Assembly (NCBI GenBank): GCA_947642445.1 | Contig: CANRSF010000002.1 | Location: 1 to 64,000, forward strand | Source: an uncultured Collinsella sp. | GTDB taxonomy: Bacteria > Actinomycetota > Coriobacteriia > Coriobacteriales > Coriobacteriaceae | Direction of reading: 5' to 3' | DNA: 64,000 nucleotides | Shown here: piece by piece, positions 8,614-17,905 of the stretch | Position numbering within the stretch: position 1 is the stretch's first letter | How the letters are laid out: every line of letters begins with the position of its first letter | Made by a program: the position numbers and the translations under genes | The notes under the pieces: model-generated | Told to the model about the DNA's origin: nothing | Databases searched by the model: none | The model's input: the letters and a program-made list of their open reading frames with translations, nothing else

Positions 8614-10056
8614 ATGGACCAGACCGTACCCGCATACGCCGCCGAGGTGGCCGATTACGGGCGCAGCCGCGACCCCGAGCCGGGTGAGGGCGCGCTCGTA
8701 AAGAACGTGCGTCCCGAATCGCCCGCGTGGGATGTGGGTATCGAGCCGGGCATGCGCGTGCTCACGGTCAACGGTGAGGCGCTCACCGACATGATCGTTT
8801 GGCTCTGGGAGGCCGACGATGATACCGTCGACCTCGAGGTTTTCGACCCGCGCGACGGCACCGTCACCCCCGTCGAGCTCGACCGCTTTCCCGGCGAGGA
8901 TTGGGGTTTGGAGTTCGATGGCCCCATCTTCGACGGCATGCGTACCTGCGTCAACGCCTGCGTGTTCTGCTTTATGACCATGCTCCCCAAGGGCGGCCGC
9001 TCCACGCTCTATATTCGCGACGACGACTATCGCCTAAGCTTTTTGCAAGGCAACTTTGTCACGCTTACGAACCTCACCGACGAGGACGTGCAAAACGTCA
9101 TCCAGCGCAACATGAGTCCCATGAACGTGTCGGTCCACGCTGTGAGCCCCGACGTCCGCCGTCGTATGATGGGCCGTAACGCCCAGCGCGGCATGGACGT
9201 ACTCGAGACCATCATGGCCGCCGGCATCGAGATTCACGCGCAGATCGTGTTGTGCCCCGGCATGAACGACGGCGAGGAGCTGGAAAAGACCCTGCGCTTT
9301 TGCGAGGAGCACGAGCAAATCACAAGCCTGGGCATTGTGCCGCTTGGTTTTACCAAACACCAAAACCGCTTTAGCTGGTCATACAGCGACAAGCCCGAAC
9401 TGGCGCGCGAGACCATTGCCATGATCCGTCCCTACCAGGATCGTGCCTACGAACGCTTTGGCCGCCACACCTTCCAGATGAGCGACGAGTTCTATCTGGA
9501 CGCCGGCATCGATCCTCCCGAGGCAGACTTTTACGACGGCTATCCGCAGTACTACGACGGCATCGGCATGATCCGCTCGTATCTGGACGAGACCGACGAC
9601 GTGCTGACTACCGATGCCGAGCGACTGGCCCGCGTCCGCGAGGCCATCGCCGCCCGTGGCCAGCACCTGATGTGCCTCTCGGGCGCCAGCGCGCGAGACA
9701 CCGTGGCACGCTTTTTGGAGTCGCCGCATGGTCTCGGCGGCACCGTCACAGCCATCAAGAACCGCTACTTTGGCGGCAACGTGGACGTGACCGGCCTCAT
9801 CGTCGCGTGTGACATTCTGGAGCAGCTGCCCCAAGATCTGTCGGGGGTTATGCTCTTTGTGCCTAAGCTCATGTTCAACGCTGACGGCATGACGCTTGAC
9901 GAGTATCATCGTGACGATTTACTCGCAAGCCTTACCAGTCGCGGCGCCGAGGTTCATGTGGTGTCGACCATGCCGCATGAGCTGCTCGATACCCTGGAGC
10001 ACATCCTTGGCATTGTGCCTGCCGACTCTACTAATTCCGCTGACCCTACCCATTAA
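8614..10056 (+). CDS. DUF512 protein: PDZ plus radical-SAM-like iron-sulfur protein
   Basis: A conserved protein of unknown reaction. An N-terminal PDZ-like domain (SPAWDVGIEPGMRVLTVNGE, about residues 30-50) precedes a radical-SAM-type cysteine cluster, Cys112-x3-Cys116-x2-Cys119 (CVNACVFC). The C-terminal DUF512 domain includes a GLGGTVTAIKNRYFGGNVDV stretch. The 480-aa length is typical. In many Firmicutes and Coriobacteria this gene sits directly upstream of der, as here, but the functional link is not known to me. Start ATG lies 2 bases after ispH. Confidence 0.85.
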   Translation: MDQTVPAYAAEVADYGRSRDPEPGEGALVKNVRPESPAWDVGIEPGMRVLTVNGEALTDMIVWLWEADDDTVDLEVFDPRDGTVTPVELDRFPGEDWGLEFDGPIFDGMRTCVNACVFCFMTMLPKGGRSTLYIRDDDYRLSFLQGNFVTLTNLTDEDVQNVIQRNMSPMNVSVHAVSPDVRRRMMGRNAQRGMDVLETIMAAGIEIHAQIVLCPGMNDGEELEKTLRFCEEHEQITSLGIVPLGFTKHQNRFSWSYSDKPELARETIAMIRPYQDRAYERFGRHTFQMSDEFYLDAGIDPPEADFYDGYPQYYDGIGMIRSYLDETDDVLTTDAERLARVREAIAARGQHLMCLSGASARDTVARFLESPHGLGGTVTAIKNRYFGGNVDVTGLIVACDILEQLPQDLSGVMLFVPKLMFNADGMTLDEYHRDDLLASLTSRGAEVHVVSTMPHELLDTLEHILGIVPADSTNSADPTH

Positions 10057-10066
10057 AGGAGAGCAG

Positions 10067-11401
10067 ATGAAACCTATCGTCGCCGTCGTCGGACGCCCCA
10101 ACGTGGGCAAGTCCACGCTCGTTAACCGCCTGGCCCAGACCTCGGACGCCATCGTCCACGAGTCCCGCGGCGTCACGCGCGACCGCTCGTACCACACGGC
10201 CGATTGGAACGGCCGCGAGTTCACCATCGTCGACACGGGCGGCATCGAACCGCTCAAGAGCGACGACGTCTTTGCCACGTCCATCCGTGACCAGGCCCTT
10301 GCCGCCGCCGAGGAAGCCGCCGTCATCCTGTTTGTGGTCGATGGCCGCACCGGCGTCACCGAGGAGGACGAGTCGGTCGCCCGCATGCTCAAGCGCTCCG
10401 TCAAGCCGGTCTTTCTGCTGGTGAACAAGCTCGACAACCCCGATCGCGAAAACGACAACATCTGGGAGTTCTATTCGCTCGGTATCGGCGAGCCCACGCC
10501 GCTCTCGGCCCTGCACGGCCACGGCACGGGCGACCTGCTCGACGACATCGTGGCCCTGCTCCCCGAGGAGGAGGACGAGGTCGCCGACGAGTTCCCCGAT
10601 GCGCTGAACGTGGCCATCATCGGCCGCCCCAATGCCGGTAAGTCGTCGCTGTTCAACCGCATTCTGGGCGCCGACCGCTCCATCGTGTCCAACATTGCGG
10701 GCACCACGCGCGACGCCATCGACACCGTCGTAGAGCGCGATGGCAAGCACTACCGTATGGTCGACACCGCGGGCATTCGCAAGAAGAGCACCGTATACGA
10801 GAACATCGAGTACTACTCCATGGTCCGCGGCCTTCGCGCCATCGACCGCGCCGACGTGGCGCTGCTCGTCGTCGACGCCTCCGTGGGCGTCACCGAGCAG
10901 GACCAGAAGGTCATGGGCTTGGCCATCGAGCGCGGCTGCGCCATCGTGGTGCTGCTCAACAAGTGGGACCTACTCGACGATGACCGCAAGCGCGAGGCCT
11001 GCATGGAGACCGTCGACCGCCGTCTGGGCGTCATGGCTCCCTGGGCCCAGTACCTGCGCATCTCGGCCCTGACCGGCCGCAGTGTCGAGAAGATCTGGGC
11101 CATGGTCGACGCCGCCGAAAAGACGCGCTCGCAAAAGATCTCCACCTCGCGCCTCAACACGTTCCTCACCGACCTGCGCGAGTTTGGCCACACCGTGGTG
11201 GACGGCAAGCGCCGCCTGCGCATGCACTACGTGACCCAGACGGGCGTCAACCCGCCGACATTCACGTTCTTCGTCAACCACAGCGACCTGGTAAACGACA
11301 CCTACCAGCGCTACGTTGAGAACCGCATGCGCTCGACCTTCGACTTTGCCGGCACGCCCATCCGACTCTTCTTTAGGAAGAAGGAGCAAAAGGATGCTTA
11401 A
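10067..11401 (+). CDS. der: Ribosome biogenesis GTPase Der (EngA)
   Basis: Essential GTPase for assembly of the 50S ribosomal subunit. It has two tandem G domains, with P loops GRPNVGKST (residues 9-17) and GRPNAGKSS (about 186-194), each with DTGG or DTAG switch motifs and NKLD or NKWD base-recognition motifs. A C-terminal KH-like domain follows. Ribosome binding site AAAGGAGAG is 4 bases before the ATG. The last 8 bases overlap the start of plsY. Confidence 0.97.
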   Translation: MKPIVAVVGRPNVGKSTLVNRLAQTSDAIVHESRGVTRDRSYHTADWNGREFTIVDTGGIEPLKSDDVFATSIRDQALAAAEEAAVILFVVDGRTGVTEEDESVARMLKRSVKPVFLLVNKLDNPDRENDNIWEFYSLGIGEPTPLSALHGHGTGDLLDDIVALLPEEEDEVADEFPDALNVAIIGRPNAGKSSLFNRILGADRSIVSNIAGTTRDAIDTVVERDGKHYRMVDTAGIRKKSTVYENIEYYSMVRGLRAIDRADVALLVVDASVGVTEQDQKVMGLAIERGCAIVVLLNKWDLLDDDRKREACMETVDRRLGVMAPWAQYLRISALTGRSVEKIWAMVDAAEKTRSQKISTSRLNTFLTDLREFGHTVVDGKRRLRMHYVTQTGVNPPTFTFFVNHSDLVNDTYQRYVENRMRSTFDFAGTPIRLFFRKKEQKDA

Positions 11402-12077
11402 TCCGATCCTGCTGACCGCCATCTGCGCCGTGGTCTCGTTCTTTATCGGAGCGATTCCGTTTGGCCTGATCCTGGGTCGCGTGTTCAACCACACGGACAT
11501 TCGCAAGGCGGGCTCCGGCAACATCGGCACTACCAACGCCCTGCGCGTGGCCGGCCCCAAGGTGGCCGCGCTCACGCTGCTGCTCGACTGCCTTAAGGGC
11601 GCTATCTGCGTCCTTATCGCGCGTCCGCTCATCGCCGATCTGGGCTATGGCTTCCCCGTGAGCATCATGGCTCCCGGTGCCGCCGGCGACTGGATGCTCG
11701 GTGTCATCTGCCTGGCAGCGGTGTGGGGACACATCTTCTCGCCCTACCTCAACTTCCATGGCGGTAAGGGTATCGCCGTGGGCCTGGGCGTGATTCTTGC
11801 CTGGTACTGGCCCATTGGCCTGTCGCTGCTGGGCATGTTTATCGTGGCCGTTGCCATCACCAAGTACGTGTCGGTGGGTTCACTTGCCGCCGCCATCGGT
11901 CTTCCCATCGCTGCCTGCGCGGTCTTTCCGTACAGCAGCCTGGGCCTCAAGTTTTGCATGGCGATGATCGGCATCACCGTGGTGTGGGCCCATCGCGCGA
12001 ACATCAAAAAGCTCATGACCGGTAAGGAGTCCAAGCTTTCGTTTACCAAGCGCGTCACCGAGCCCGACGATAAGTAG
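11394..12077 (+). CDS. plsY: Glycerol-3-phosphate acyltransferase PlsY
   Basis: Integral membrane enzyme that transfers the acyl group from acyl-phosphate to glycerol-3-phosphate, the first step of phospholipid synthesis. Signature motifs are GSGNIGTTNALRV (about residues 41-53) and FHGGKGIAVGLGV (about 120-132). Five or so hydrophobic segments are visible in 227 aa. The ATG overlaps the der stop, so translation is probably coupled; gpsA, making its substrate, follows directly. Confidence 0.96.
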   Translation: MLNPILLTAICAVVSFFIGAIPFGLILGRVFNHTDIRKAGSGNIGTTNALRVAGPKVAALTLLLDCLKGAICVLIARPLIADLGYGFPVSIMAPGAAGDWMLGVICLAAVWGHIFSPYLNFHGGKGIAVGLGVILAWYWPIGLSLLGMFIVAVAITKYVSVGSLAAAIGLPIAACAVFPYSSLGLKFCMAMIGITVVWAHRANIKKLMTGKESKLSFTKRVTEPDDK

Positions 12078-12086
12078 GAGAGAGTC

Positions 12087-13094
12087 ATGAATGTTGCGCT
12101 GATTGGCTCCGGCTCCTGGGGAACCGCCGTCGCTGGCCTTGCCGCCGCGCGAGCCGAGCGCGTGACCATGTGGGCCCATAGTGAGCAGACGGCCGCCGGC
12201 ATCAATGGCGAGCACTGCAACCCTAGGTATCTGGTGGACTACGAGCTGCCCGGCAACGTCGTCGCCACCACGGACCTGGCGCAGGCGCTCGACGACGCCG
12301 ACGCCATCATCTTTGCCGTGCCCTCCACACACCTGCGAAGCGTATGTCATCAGGCAGCGCCCTTCATCGCCGCCGACACCCCGGTGCTCTGCCTTACCAA
12401 GGGCATTGAGCCCGAGTCCGGCCTGCTCATGAGTGAGGTCATTGCCAGCGAAATCGGCAACGAGCGGCGTGTGGCGGCCCTGTCGGGCCCCAACCATGCC
12501 GAGGAGATCTGCCGCGGCGGACTTTCGGCCGCCGTCATCGCCAGCGAAGATACGCGGGTAGGGGAGACCTTTAAGGAGCTGCTGCTGTCCACGGCCTTCC
12601 GCATCTACCTGTCGCAGGACATGACGGGCGTCGAGGTCTGCGGCGCTATGAAAAACGTCATCGCCATCGTGTGCGGCATCTCCGCCGGTTCGGGCGCGGG
12701 CGACAACACGCTCGCCCTCATCATGACGCGCGGCCTAGCCGAGATCAGCCGCCTAGTGCACGCCCGCGGCGGCCAGGCCATGACCTGCATGGGGCTTGCC
12801 GGCATGGGCGACCTCATTGCCACCTGCACCTCCGAGCATTCGCGCAACCGCACCTTTGGCTACGAATTCGCTCATGGCGTGTCGCTCGAAGAGTACCAGG
12901 CACGCACGCATATGGTGGTCGAGGGTGCCGTCGCGGCCCGCAGCGTCAGCGAGCTCGCCCGTTCACTGGGCGTAGACATTCCGCTCACCTTTGCCGTGGA
13001 GCAAACGCTCTACAACGGTGTTACTTTGGATAGGGCGCTCGAGATCCTTACCGATCGCGTACCCTCCCAAGAGTTCTACGGACTCACCGACTAG
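12087..13094 (+). CDS. gpsA: NAD(P)H-dependent glycerol-3-phosphate dehydrogenase
   Basis: Reduces dihydroxyacetone phosphate to glycerol-3-phosphate, the substrate of PlsY encoded just upstream. The Rossmann motif GSGSWGTAVA is at residues 7-16. GAMKNVIAIVCGISAG carries the catalytic Lys, and a substrate-binding block RNRTFG lies further on. The 335-aa length is standard. Confidence 0.96.
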   Translation: MNVALIGSGSWGTAVAGLAAARAERVTMWAHSEQTAAGINGEHCNPRYLVDYELPGNVVATTDLAQALDDADAIIFAVPSTHLRSVCHQAAPFIAADTPVLCLTKGIEPESGLLMSEVIASEIGNERRVAALSGPNHAEEICRGGLSAAVIASEDTRVGETFKELLLSTAFRIYLSQDMTGVEVCGAMKNVIAIVCGISAGSGAGDNTLALIMTRGLAEISRLVHARGGQAMTCMGLAGMGDLIATCTSEHSRNRTFGYEFAHGVSLEEYQARTHMVVEGAVAARSVSELARSLGVDIPLTFAVEQTLYNGVTLDRALEILTDRVPSQEFYGLTD

Positions 13095-13112
13095 CGCAGA
13101 AAGGCTTCTACC

Positions 13113-13784
13113 ATGGGTTCCATCAAAATCGCTCCGTCCGTCCTCTCGGCCGACATGGCCAACCTCAAGGGCGAGCTCGACAAGATCGCCGGCGCCGACT
13201 ACGTGCACTTTGACGTTATGGACGGTCATTTTACCGGCAACCTCACCTTTGGCGTCGATATCCTCAAGGCCGTCAAGCGCTCCACCGACGTACCGGTCGA
13301 CGCGCACCTCATGGTGTCGAACCCCGACGAGACGGTCGATTGGTACGCCGACGCCGGTGCCGATATGATCACCGTGCATTACGAGGCCTCCACGCACCTG
13401 CACCGCACGCTTACCCATCTGCAGCAGCGCGGCGTCAAGGCCGGCGTAGTGCTCAACCCCGCTACCCCCGTGTGCGTACTCGAGAGCATCATCGACGTTG
13501 TCGACATGGTGCTGCTCATGAGCGTGAACCCCGGCTTTGGCGGCCAGAGCTTTATCCCTGGTACTATTGCCAAACTGCACGAGCTTACGGCCATGTGTGA
13601 GCACCACGGCGTTTCGCCCCTGATCGAGGTCGATGGCGGTATCTCTTCCAAGAACATCGCCGAGGTCGTCAAGGCCGGCGCCAACGTGCTCGTAGCCGGC
13701 TCCGCCGTATTTAAGTCCGAAGATCCCGCCGCCGAGGTTGCGCTGCTGCAGAAGCTGGGCAACGAGGCCGCACAGGAGGCATAA
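13113..13784 (+). CDS. rpe: Ribulose-phosphate 3-epimerase
   Basis: Interconverts ribulose-5-phosphate and xylulose-5-phosphate in the pentose phosphate pathway. TIM-barrel motifs seen are APSVLSADMANL, HFDVMDGHF, DAHLMV, MSVNPGFGGQSF and EVDGGIS, covering the metal ligands and catalytic Asp residues. Length 223 aa is normal. Confidence 0.96.
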   Translation: MGSIKIAPSVLSADMANLKGELDKIAGADYVHFDVMDGHFTGNLTFGVDILKAVKRSTDVPVDAHLMVSNPDETVDWYADAGADMITVHYEASTHLHRTLTHLQQRGVKAGVVLNPATPVCVLESIIDVVDMVLLMSVNPGFGGQSFIPGTIAKLHELTAMCEHHGVSPLIEVDGGISSKNIAEVVKAGANVLVAGSAVFKSEDPAAEVALLQKLGNEAAQEA

Positions 13785-13790
13785 ACCCTT

Positions 13791-14969
13791 ATGACCGCAG
13801 GTCAAAACCGCATACCCGTGAATCTTGACTATGCCGCCTCGACGCCCATGCGCGCCGAGGCGCTCCTTGCGCAGCGCGAGTATGACGACAGCGAGCTTGC
13901 CGGCGTCAACCCCAACTCGCTGCACTCGCTCGGCCGCAAGGCCGCCGCACGCCTGGAAGTCGCCCGTCGCGAGATCGCCCGTAGCTTTGGCGTACGCGTT
14001 CGCCCGTCCGAGATCATCCTTACCAACGGCGGCACCGAGGCTAACCAGCTGGCGCTGCTCGGTCTTGCCGAGGGCGCTCGTCAGCGCGATCGCAAGCGCG
14101 ATCGTGTCATCGTTTCGGCCATCGAGCACGATTCGATTCTGGACAACCTGCCGCTGCTGCGTGCCGCCGGCTTTACCGTCGACCTGGTGCAGCCCTACCG
14201 CGCGGGCTACATTGAGCCTGCCGCGCTTGTCGAGCTGTTGGGCGACGACGTAGCGCTCGTGAGCATTATGGTCGCCAACAACGAGACCGGTGTGGTGCAG
14301 CCCATCCGCGAGCTTGCCGCCGCCGCGCATACCGTGGGCGCCCTGTTCCATACCGATGCCATCCAGGGCTATCTGCACATTCCGCTCGATGCCGCCGAGC
14401 TGGGCGTCGACGCCATGTCCGTTGCCGCCCACAAGATTGGCGGCCCCGTGGCATCCGGCGCGCTCTACGTAAAGACCCGCACGCCGCTGCGCCCCCGCAT
14501 CTTTGGCGGTGGACAGGAGGCCGGCCGTCGCGCCGGTACGCAGGATCTGCGCACGCAGTTGGCTTTTGCCGCTGCCGCCAGTACGCTGGTGCCCCACGTG
14601 GCCCAGGAGCGCGCGGAACTGCAGACCTTGTCCGATAAGCTCTACGCCACGCTTACGGCCCATCCTCGCATTCACGCCACGATGGGCGACTACGCGCAGG
14701 CCGATCGTCTGCCAGGTATGGTTTCAATCTACGTCGACGGCATGGACTCCGAGGAGCTCATCATCAAGCTCGATGCCGCCGGCTTTGAGGTTTCGGCCGG
14801 ATCGGCTTGCTCAAGCGGCAACATGGACCCGAGCCACGTGCTCAGCGCCATGGGCATTGGTCGCGAGCAGGCACTGGGCGCACTGCGCATTTCCTTCGAT
14901 GACCGCGTGGATCCGAGCGATCTGGACGACTTTGCAAGTGCGCTGCTCTCGATCGTAGGTGCCGCATGA
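13791..14969 (+). CDS. Cysteine desulfurase, NifS/IscS family
   Basis: PLP enzyme that takes sulfur from cysteine for iron-sulfur clusters or tRNA thiolation. The PLP lysine is Lys215 (AAHKIGG) and the active-site cysteine is Cys340 (SAGSACSSGN). The N-terminal NLDYAASTPM is typical. No iscU or sufU lies next to it, so its sulfur acceptor is not indicated here. The 3' end overlaps the next gene by 4 bp (ATGA). Confidence 0.92.
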   Translation: MTAGQNRIPVNLDYAASTPMRAEALLAQREYDDSELAGVNPNSLHSLGRKAAARLEVARREIARSFGVRVRPSEIILTNGGTEANQLALLGLAEGARQRDRKRDRVIVSAIEHDSILDNLPLLRAAGFTVDLVQPYRAGYIEPAALVELLGDDVALVSIMVANNETGVVQPIRELAAAAHTVGALFHTDAIQGYLHIPLDAAELGVDAMSVAAHKIGGPVASGALYVKTRTPLRPRIFGGGQEAGRRAGTQDLRTQLAFAAAASTLVPHVAQERAELQTLSDKLYATLTAHPRIHATMGDYAQADRLPGMVSIYVDGMDSEELIIKLDAAGFEVSAGSACSSGNMDPSHVLSAMGIGREQALGALRISFDDRVDPSDLDDFASALLSIVGAA

Positions 14970-15775
14970 TTGTCTCCGAGCTTGAACGTGCGCTGCTGGC
15001 GCGCTACCCCAAGGCGGACGCCGAGGGCTGGGATCATGTTGGGCTATCTGTGGGAGATCCCGCTGCAAAGATCACCGGTGTTGCCTGCGCACTCGACGCG
15101 ATCGAGGCCAACGTGCACCGCGCTCTCGAGGCGGGCGCCAACGTGCTGCTGACTCATCATCCCATCTATATCAAGGCGCCCGAGGCCTTTTGTCCGGCCG
15201 ATTCCGCACGTCCCCAGTGCAGCGCTGCGCTGTACGAAGCGGCTCGTTGCGGCGTGAGCATCATCTCGCTTCACACCAACCTGGACCGCTCGCACGAAGC
15301 GCGCGTTCGCCTGAGCGATTTGCTGGGCGCAGAGCCCATGAGCTCGCTGGAGCATGTGGACGAGCCTGAGCTCACCGGTCTGGGCGCACTTGCGACCCTC
15401 CATGACGCCTGCAACCTGTGCGATCTCGCCAATCGTGCCGCCACGACCTATGGCAGTGACCCGCGCGTATGGGGCGAAGCCGAGCACCCGTGCCGCACCG
15501 TTGCCATTCTGGGCGGCTCCCTCGGCGATTTTGGTGAGCTTGCCATCGCCGCAGGCGCAGATGTTATTGTGACTGGAGAAGCTGGCTACCACGTGGCGCA
15601 GGACCTTGCCTTGCGTGGCCTGGGCGTGATACTACTCGGCCACGACCGCTCCGAAGAGCCGTTCGTGGATATCTTGATGAACTCTGCAGTTGACGCCGGG
15701 GTCGACCCCCGTCATACGATTAAAATACTGAACCCTTGCCAATGGTGGACTGTGACAAAAGGAGAGAACTTATGA
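14966..15775 (+). CDS. Nif3-like dinuclear metal centre protein
   Basis: Member of the YbgI/YqfO/NIF3 family, hexameric proteins with a two-metal site; some have been linked to GTP cyclohydrolase-like activity but the role is unsettled. Metal-binding motifs visible are LLTHHPIYIK (about residues 58-67), SLHTNLD (about 98-104) and the C-terminal GHDRSEEPF. At 269 aa it lacks the inserted PII-like domain of longer members. It overlaps its neighbours at both ends by 4 bp, so it is certainly in one operon with the desulfurase and the zinc-ribbon gene. Confidence 0.88.
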   Translation: MIVSELERALLARYPKADAEGWDHVGLSVGDPAAKITGVACALDAIEANVHRALEAGANVLLTHHPIYIKAPEAFCPADSARPQCSAALYEAARCGVSIISLHTNLDRSHEARVRLSDLLGAEPMSSLEHVDEPELTGLGALATLHDACNLCDLANRAATTYGSDPRVWGEAEHPCRTVAILGGSLGDFGELAIAAGADVIVTGEAGYHVAQDLALRGLGVILLGHDRSEEPFVDILMNSAVDAGVDPRHTIKILNPCQWWTVTKGENL

Positions 15776-16491
15776 GCGCCGGCGCTACGCTACTCAAGCT
15801 GCAACAGATCGATTTGGAGCTCGCCCGCAACAAGAGCGAACTTGCCAATATGCCGGAGCTCAAGGAGCTCGCTTCCAAACGCAAGACCTATGTGAAGCTC
15901 AAGTCCGAGATGACCAAGCTCTACGCTCAGCGCAAGGATCTGGACATTGAGCTCGACGATCTCAACACCACCGAGATTCAGACCAACAACGCCATCGAGG
16001 CTGCCAAGAAGCGTCACGTCGATGGTTCCGACTACCGCGAGGTTCAGGACCTGGAGAACGAGCTCGCCACCCTGGCCAAGCGCCTGGACAAGATCGAGCA
16101 CACCCGCAAGGACGTCGTCATCGCCCATAAGGAGGCGCTCGACCGCGAGGCTCGCGCGCAGGCCATCATCGCCAAATTCGAGGAGGGCGTGAAGGCCGAT
16201 ACCAAGGCCGCCCGCGCCAAGGCCGCCGACCTGCAGGCCCAGATCGATGCCGCCACCAAGGAGCGCACCGCCCTTGCCGCTACGCTGCCGACCGACGTGC
16301 TCACCGATTATGAGCGTCTGCTCAAGCAGTTCCGCGGCCTGGCCGTCGAGACCATCAACGGCAACATCCCTACGGTCTGCCACACCGCGCTGCAGGCTTC
16401 GTCCATGAGCGACCTCAACCACGACGGTAGGTCAATTACGCACTGCCCATACTGCCACCGCCTGCTGGTGCTCACGAGCAAGGAAGCGTAA
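15772..16491 (+). CDS. Coiled-coil protein with C-terminal zinc-ribbon remnant (DUF164/C4-type)
   Basis: A 239-aa protein with a long Lys/Glu-rich coiled coil (residues about 8-185) and a short C-terminal zinc-ribbon region. The usual family pattern is CxxC near a second CxxC. Here the second pair is intact (CPYC) but the first is only a single Cys followed by His (VCHTAL), so one of four cysteines is missing. Family members commonly sit beside Nif3-like genes, as here. The function is unknown. The ATG overlaps the upstream stop by 4 bp. Confidence 0.82.
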   Translation: MSAGATLLKLQQIDLELARNKSELANMPELKELASKRKTYVKLKSEMTKLYAQRKDLDIELDDLNTTEIQTNNAIEAAKKRHVDGSDYREVQDLENELATLAKRLDKIEHTRKDVVIAHKEALDREARAQAIIAKFEEGVKADTKAARAKAADLQAQIDAATKERTALAATLPTDVLTDYERLLKQFRGLAVETINGNIPTVCHTALQASSMSDLNHDGRSITHCPYCHRLLVLTSKEA

Positions 16492-16494
16492 ACG

Positions 16495-17706
16495 ATGGCG
16501 GCGCCCAACAATTCAATGCAACTTGAGGGAAAAACGATCCTGCTGGGCATTTCCGGCGGGATCGCCGCCTATAAGTCGTGCAATATCGTGCGCCTGCTGC
16601 AAAAGCGCGGCGCGCGCGTCAAGGTCGTTATGAGCGAGCATGCCACCGAGTTTGTGGGGCCGCTCACCTTCCGCGCGCTCACCAACGAGCCGGTTGCGGT
16701 GGGCATGTTCGACGACCCCTCCGACCCCATCCACCACATTTCTCTGGCCCAGGAGCCCGATCTGGTGGTCGTGGCGCCCGCGACGGCCAACATCATCGCC
16801 AAGATGGCTAACGGCATTGCCGATGACCTCATCTCCACCACGTTGCTTGCCACGCCGCGACCCATTGTGATCGCGCCAGCCATGAACAATGGCATGTGGA
16901 AAGCGCCGGCGACGCAGGCCAACATGGCCACGTTGCGCGACCGTGGCGTACATGTGGTGGGTCCGGGCAGCGGCTACCTTGCCTGCGGCGACGTGGACAC
17001 GGGGCGCATGAGCGAGCCCGAGGACATCGTCGAAGCCATCTGCGAGGTATTCAACCCCGCACCCCAGGACCTTGCAGGCAAGCGCATCGTGATCACCGCC
17101 GGTCCTACGCATGAGCCGATCGATCCGGTGCGCTTTATCGGCAATCGGTCGTCAGGCAAGATGGGCGTCGACCTGGCAGGGGAGGCCGCTCGCCGCGGTG
17201 CCGAGGTCACGCTCGTGCTGGGACCGACATCGCTCGATGTTCCTCGCGGTGTAAAGTGTGTGCGCGTGCAGACCGCCGCAGAGATGCTGCAGGCGGCGTT
17301 AAACGCCTTCCGGACGGCCGACGCGGCCATTTGCGCGGCCGCCGTCGCCGACTACACGCCCGCAGCTCCTGCGGATCACAAGCTCAAAAAGGCCAACGAA
17401 CGCCTGGATCGCATCGAGCTCGTCGAGACCGTTGATATTTTGGCTGAGCTCTCGCGCCAAAAGGGAGAGCGGTGCGTGATCGGCTTTGCAGCCGAGACCG
17501 ATAATGTCGTTGAGTACGCTGAGCGTAAATTGGCCCGCAAGGGCTGCGATGCGATCATCGCCAACGATGTCTCACGTGCCGATTCGGGCTTTGGAACTGA
17601 TACCAATAAGGCCTGGATTGTAAGCACAGCAGGGACGCAAGAACTTCCTGTGCTTACAAAACACCAGCTCGCAGATACAATTTTAGACTTGCTCAAAAAT
17701 AATTAA
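16495..17706 (+). CDS. coaBC: Bifunctional phosphopantothenoylcysteine decarboxylase/phosphopantothenate-cysteine ligase
   Basis: Two consecutive steps of coenzyme A synthesis. The N-terminal flavin-dependent CoaC half has GISGGIAAYKS (residues about 19-29), PAMNNGMW and the GSGYLACGD lid with the active Cys. The C-terminal CoaB half begins with ITAGPTHEPIDPVRFIGNRS and ends near residue 400. The 403-aa length is normal. It closes the plus-strand housekeeping block. Confidence 0.96.
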   Translation: MAAPNNSMQLEGKTILLGISGGIAAYKSCNIVRLLQKRGARVKVVMSEHATEFVGPLTFRALTNEPVAVGMFDDPSDPIHHISLAQEPDLVVVAPATANIIAKMANGIADDLISTTLLATPRPIVIAPAMNNGMWKAPATQANMATLRDRGVHVVGPGSGYLACGDVDTGRMSEPEDIVEAICEVFNPAPQDLAGKRIVITAGPTHEPIDPVRFIGNRSSGKMGVDLAGEAARRGAEVTLVLGPTSLDVPRGVKCVRVQTAAEMLQAALNAFRTADAAICAAAVADYTPAAPADHKLKKANERLDRIELVETVDILAELSRQKGERCVIGFAAETDNVVEYAERKLARKGCDAIIANDVSRADSGFGTDTNKAWIVSTAGTQELPVLTKHQLADTILDLLKNN

Positions 17707-17714
17707 AAAAGTTC

Positions 17715-17744
17715 TTGCGCAAGGCCAAAGTTTCGGGTTAATAT
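17715..17744 (+). promoter_or_regulatory. Probable promoter of tRNA-Pro
   Basis: TTGCGC (17715-17720) and TAATAT (17739-17744) are 18 bp apart, 42 bp upstream of the tRNA. An overlapping TATACT (17742-17747) is a better hexamer but would need a 21-bp spacer. Confidence 0.45.
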
Positions 17745-17786
17745 ACTCCCTGTTGCGAGCGAGAGCAGAGCAACAAACAAAAGCTT

Positions 17787-17863
<77 letters not shown>

Positions 17864-17872
17864 GAAGTTTGC

Positions 17873-17902
17873 AGGTCAGGCACTTAGTGCCTGACCTTTT
17901 TT
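17873..17902 (+). terminator. Rho-independent terminator after tRNA-Pro
   Basis: AGGTCAGGCAC and GTGCCTGACCT form an 11-bp perfect stem with a TTA loop, followed by a run of Ts. Confidence 0.92.
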
Positions 17903-17905
17903 GTT

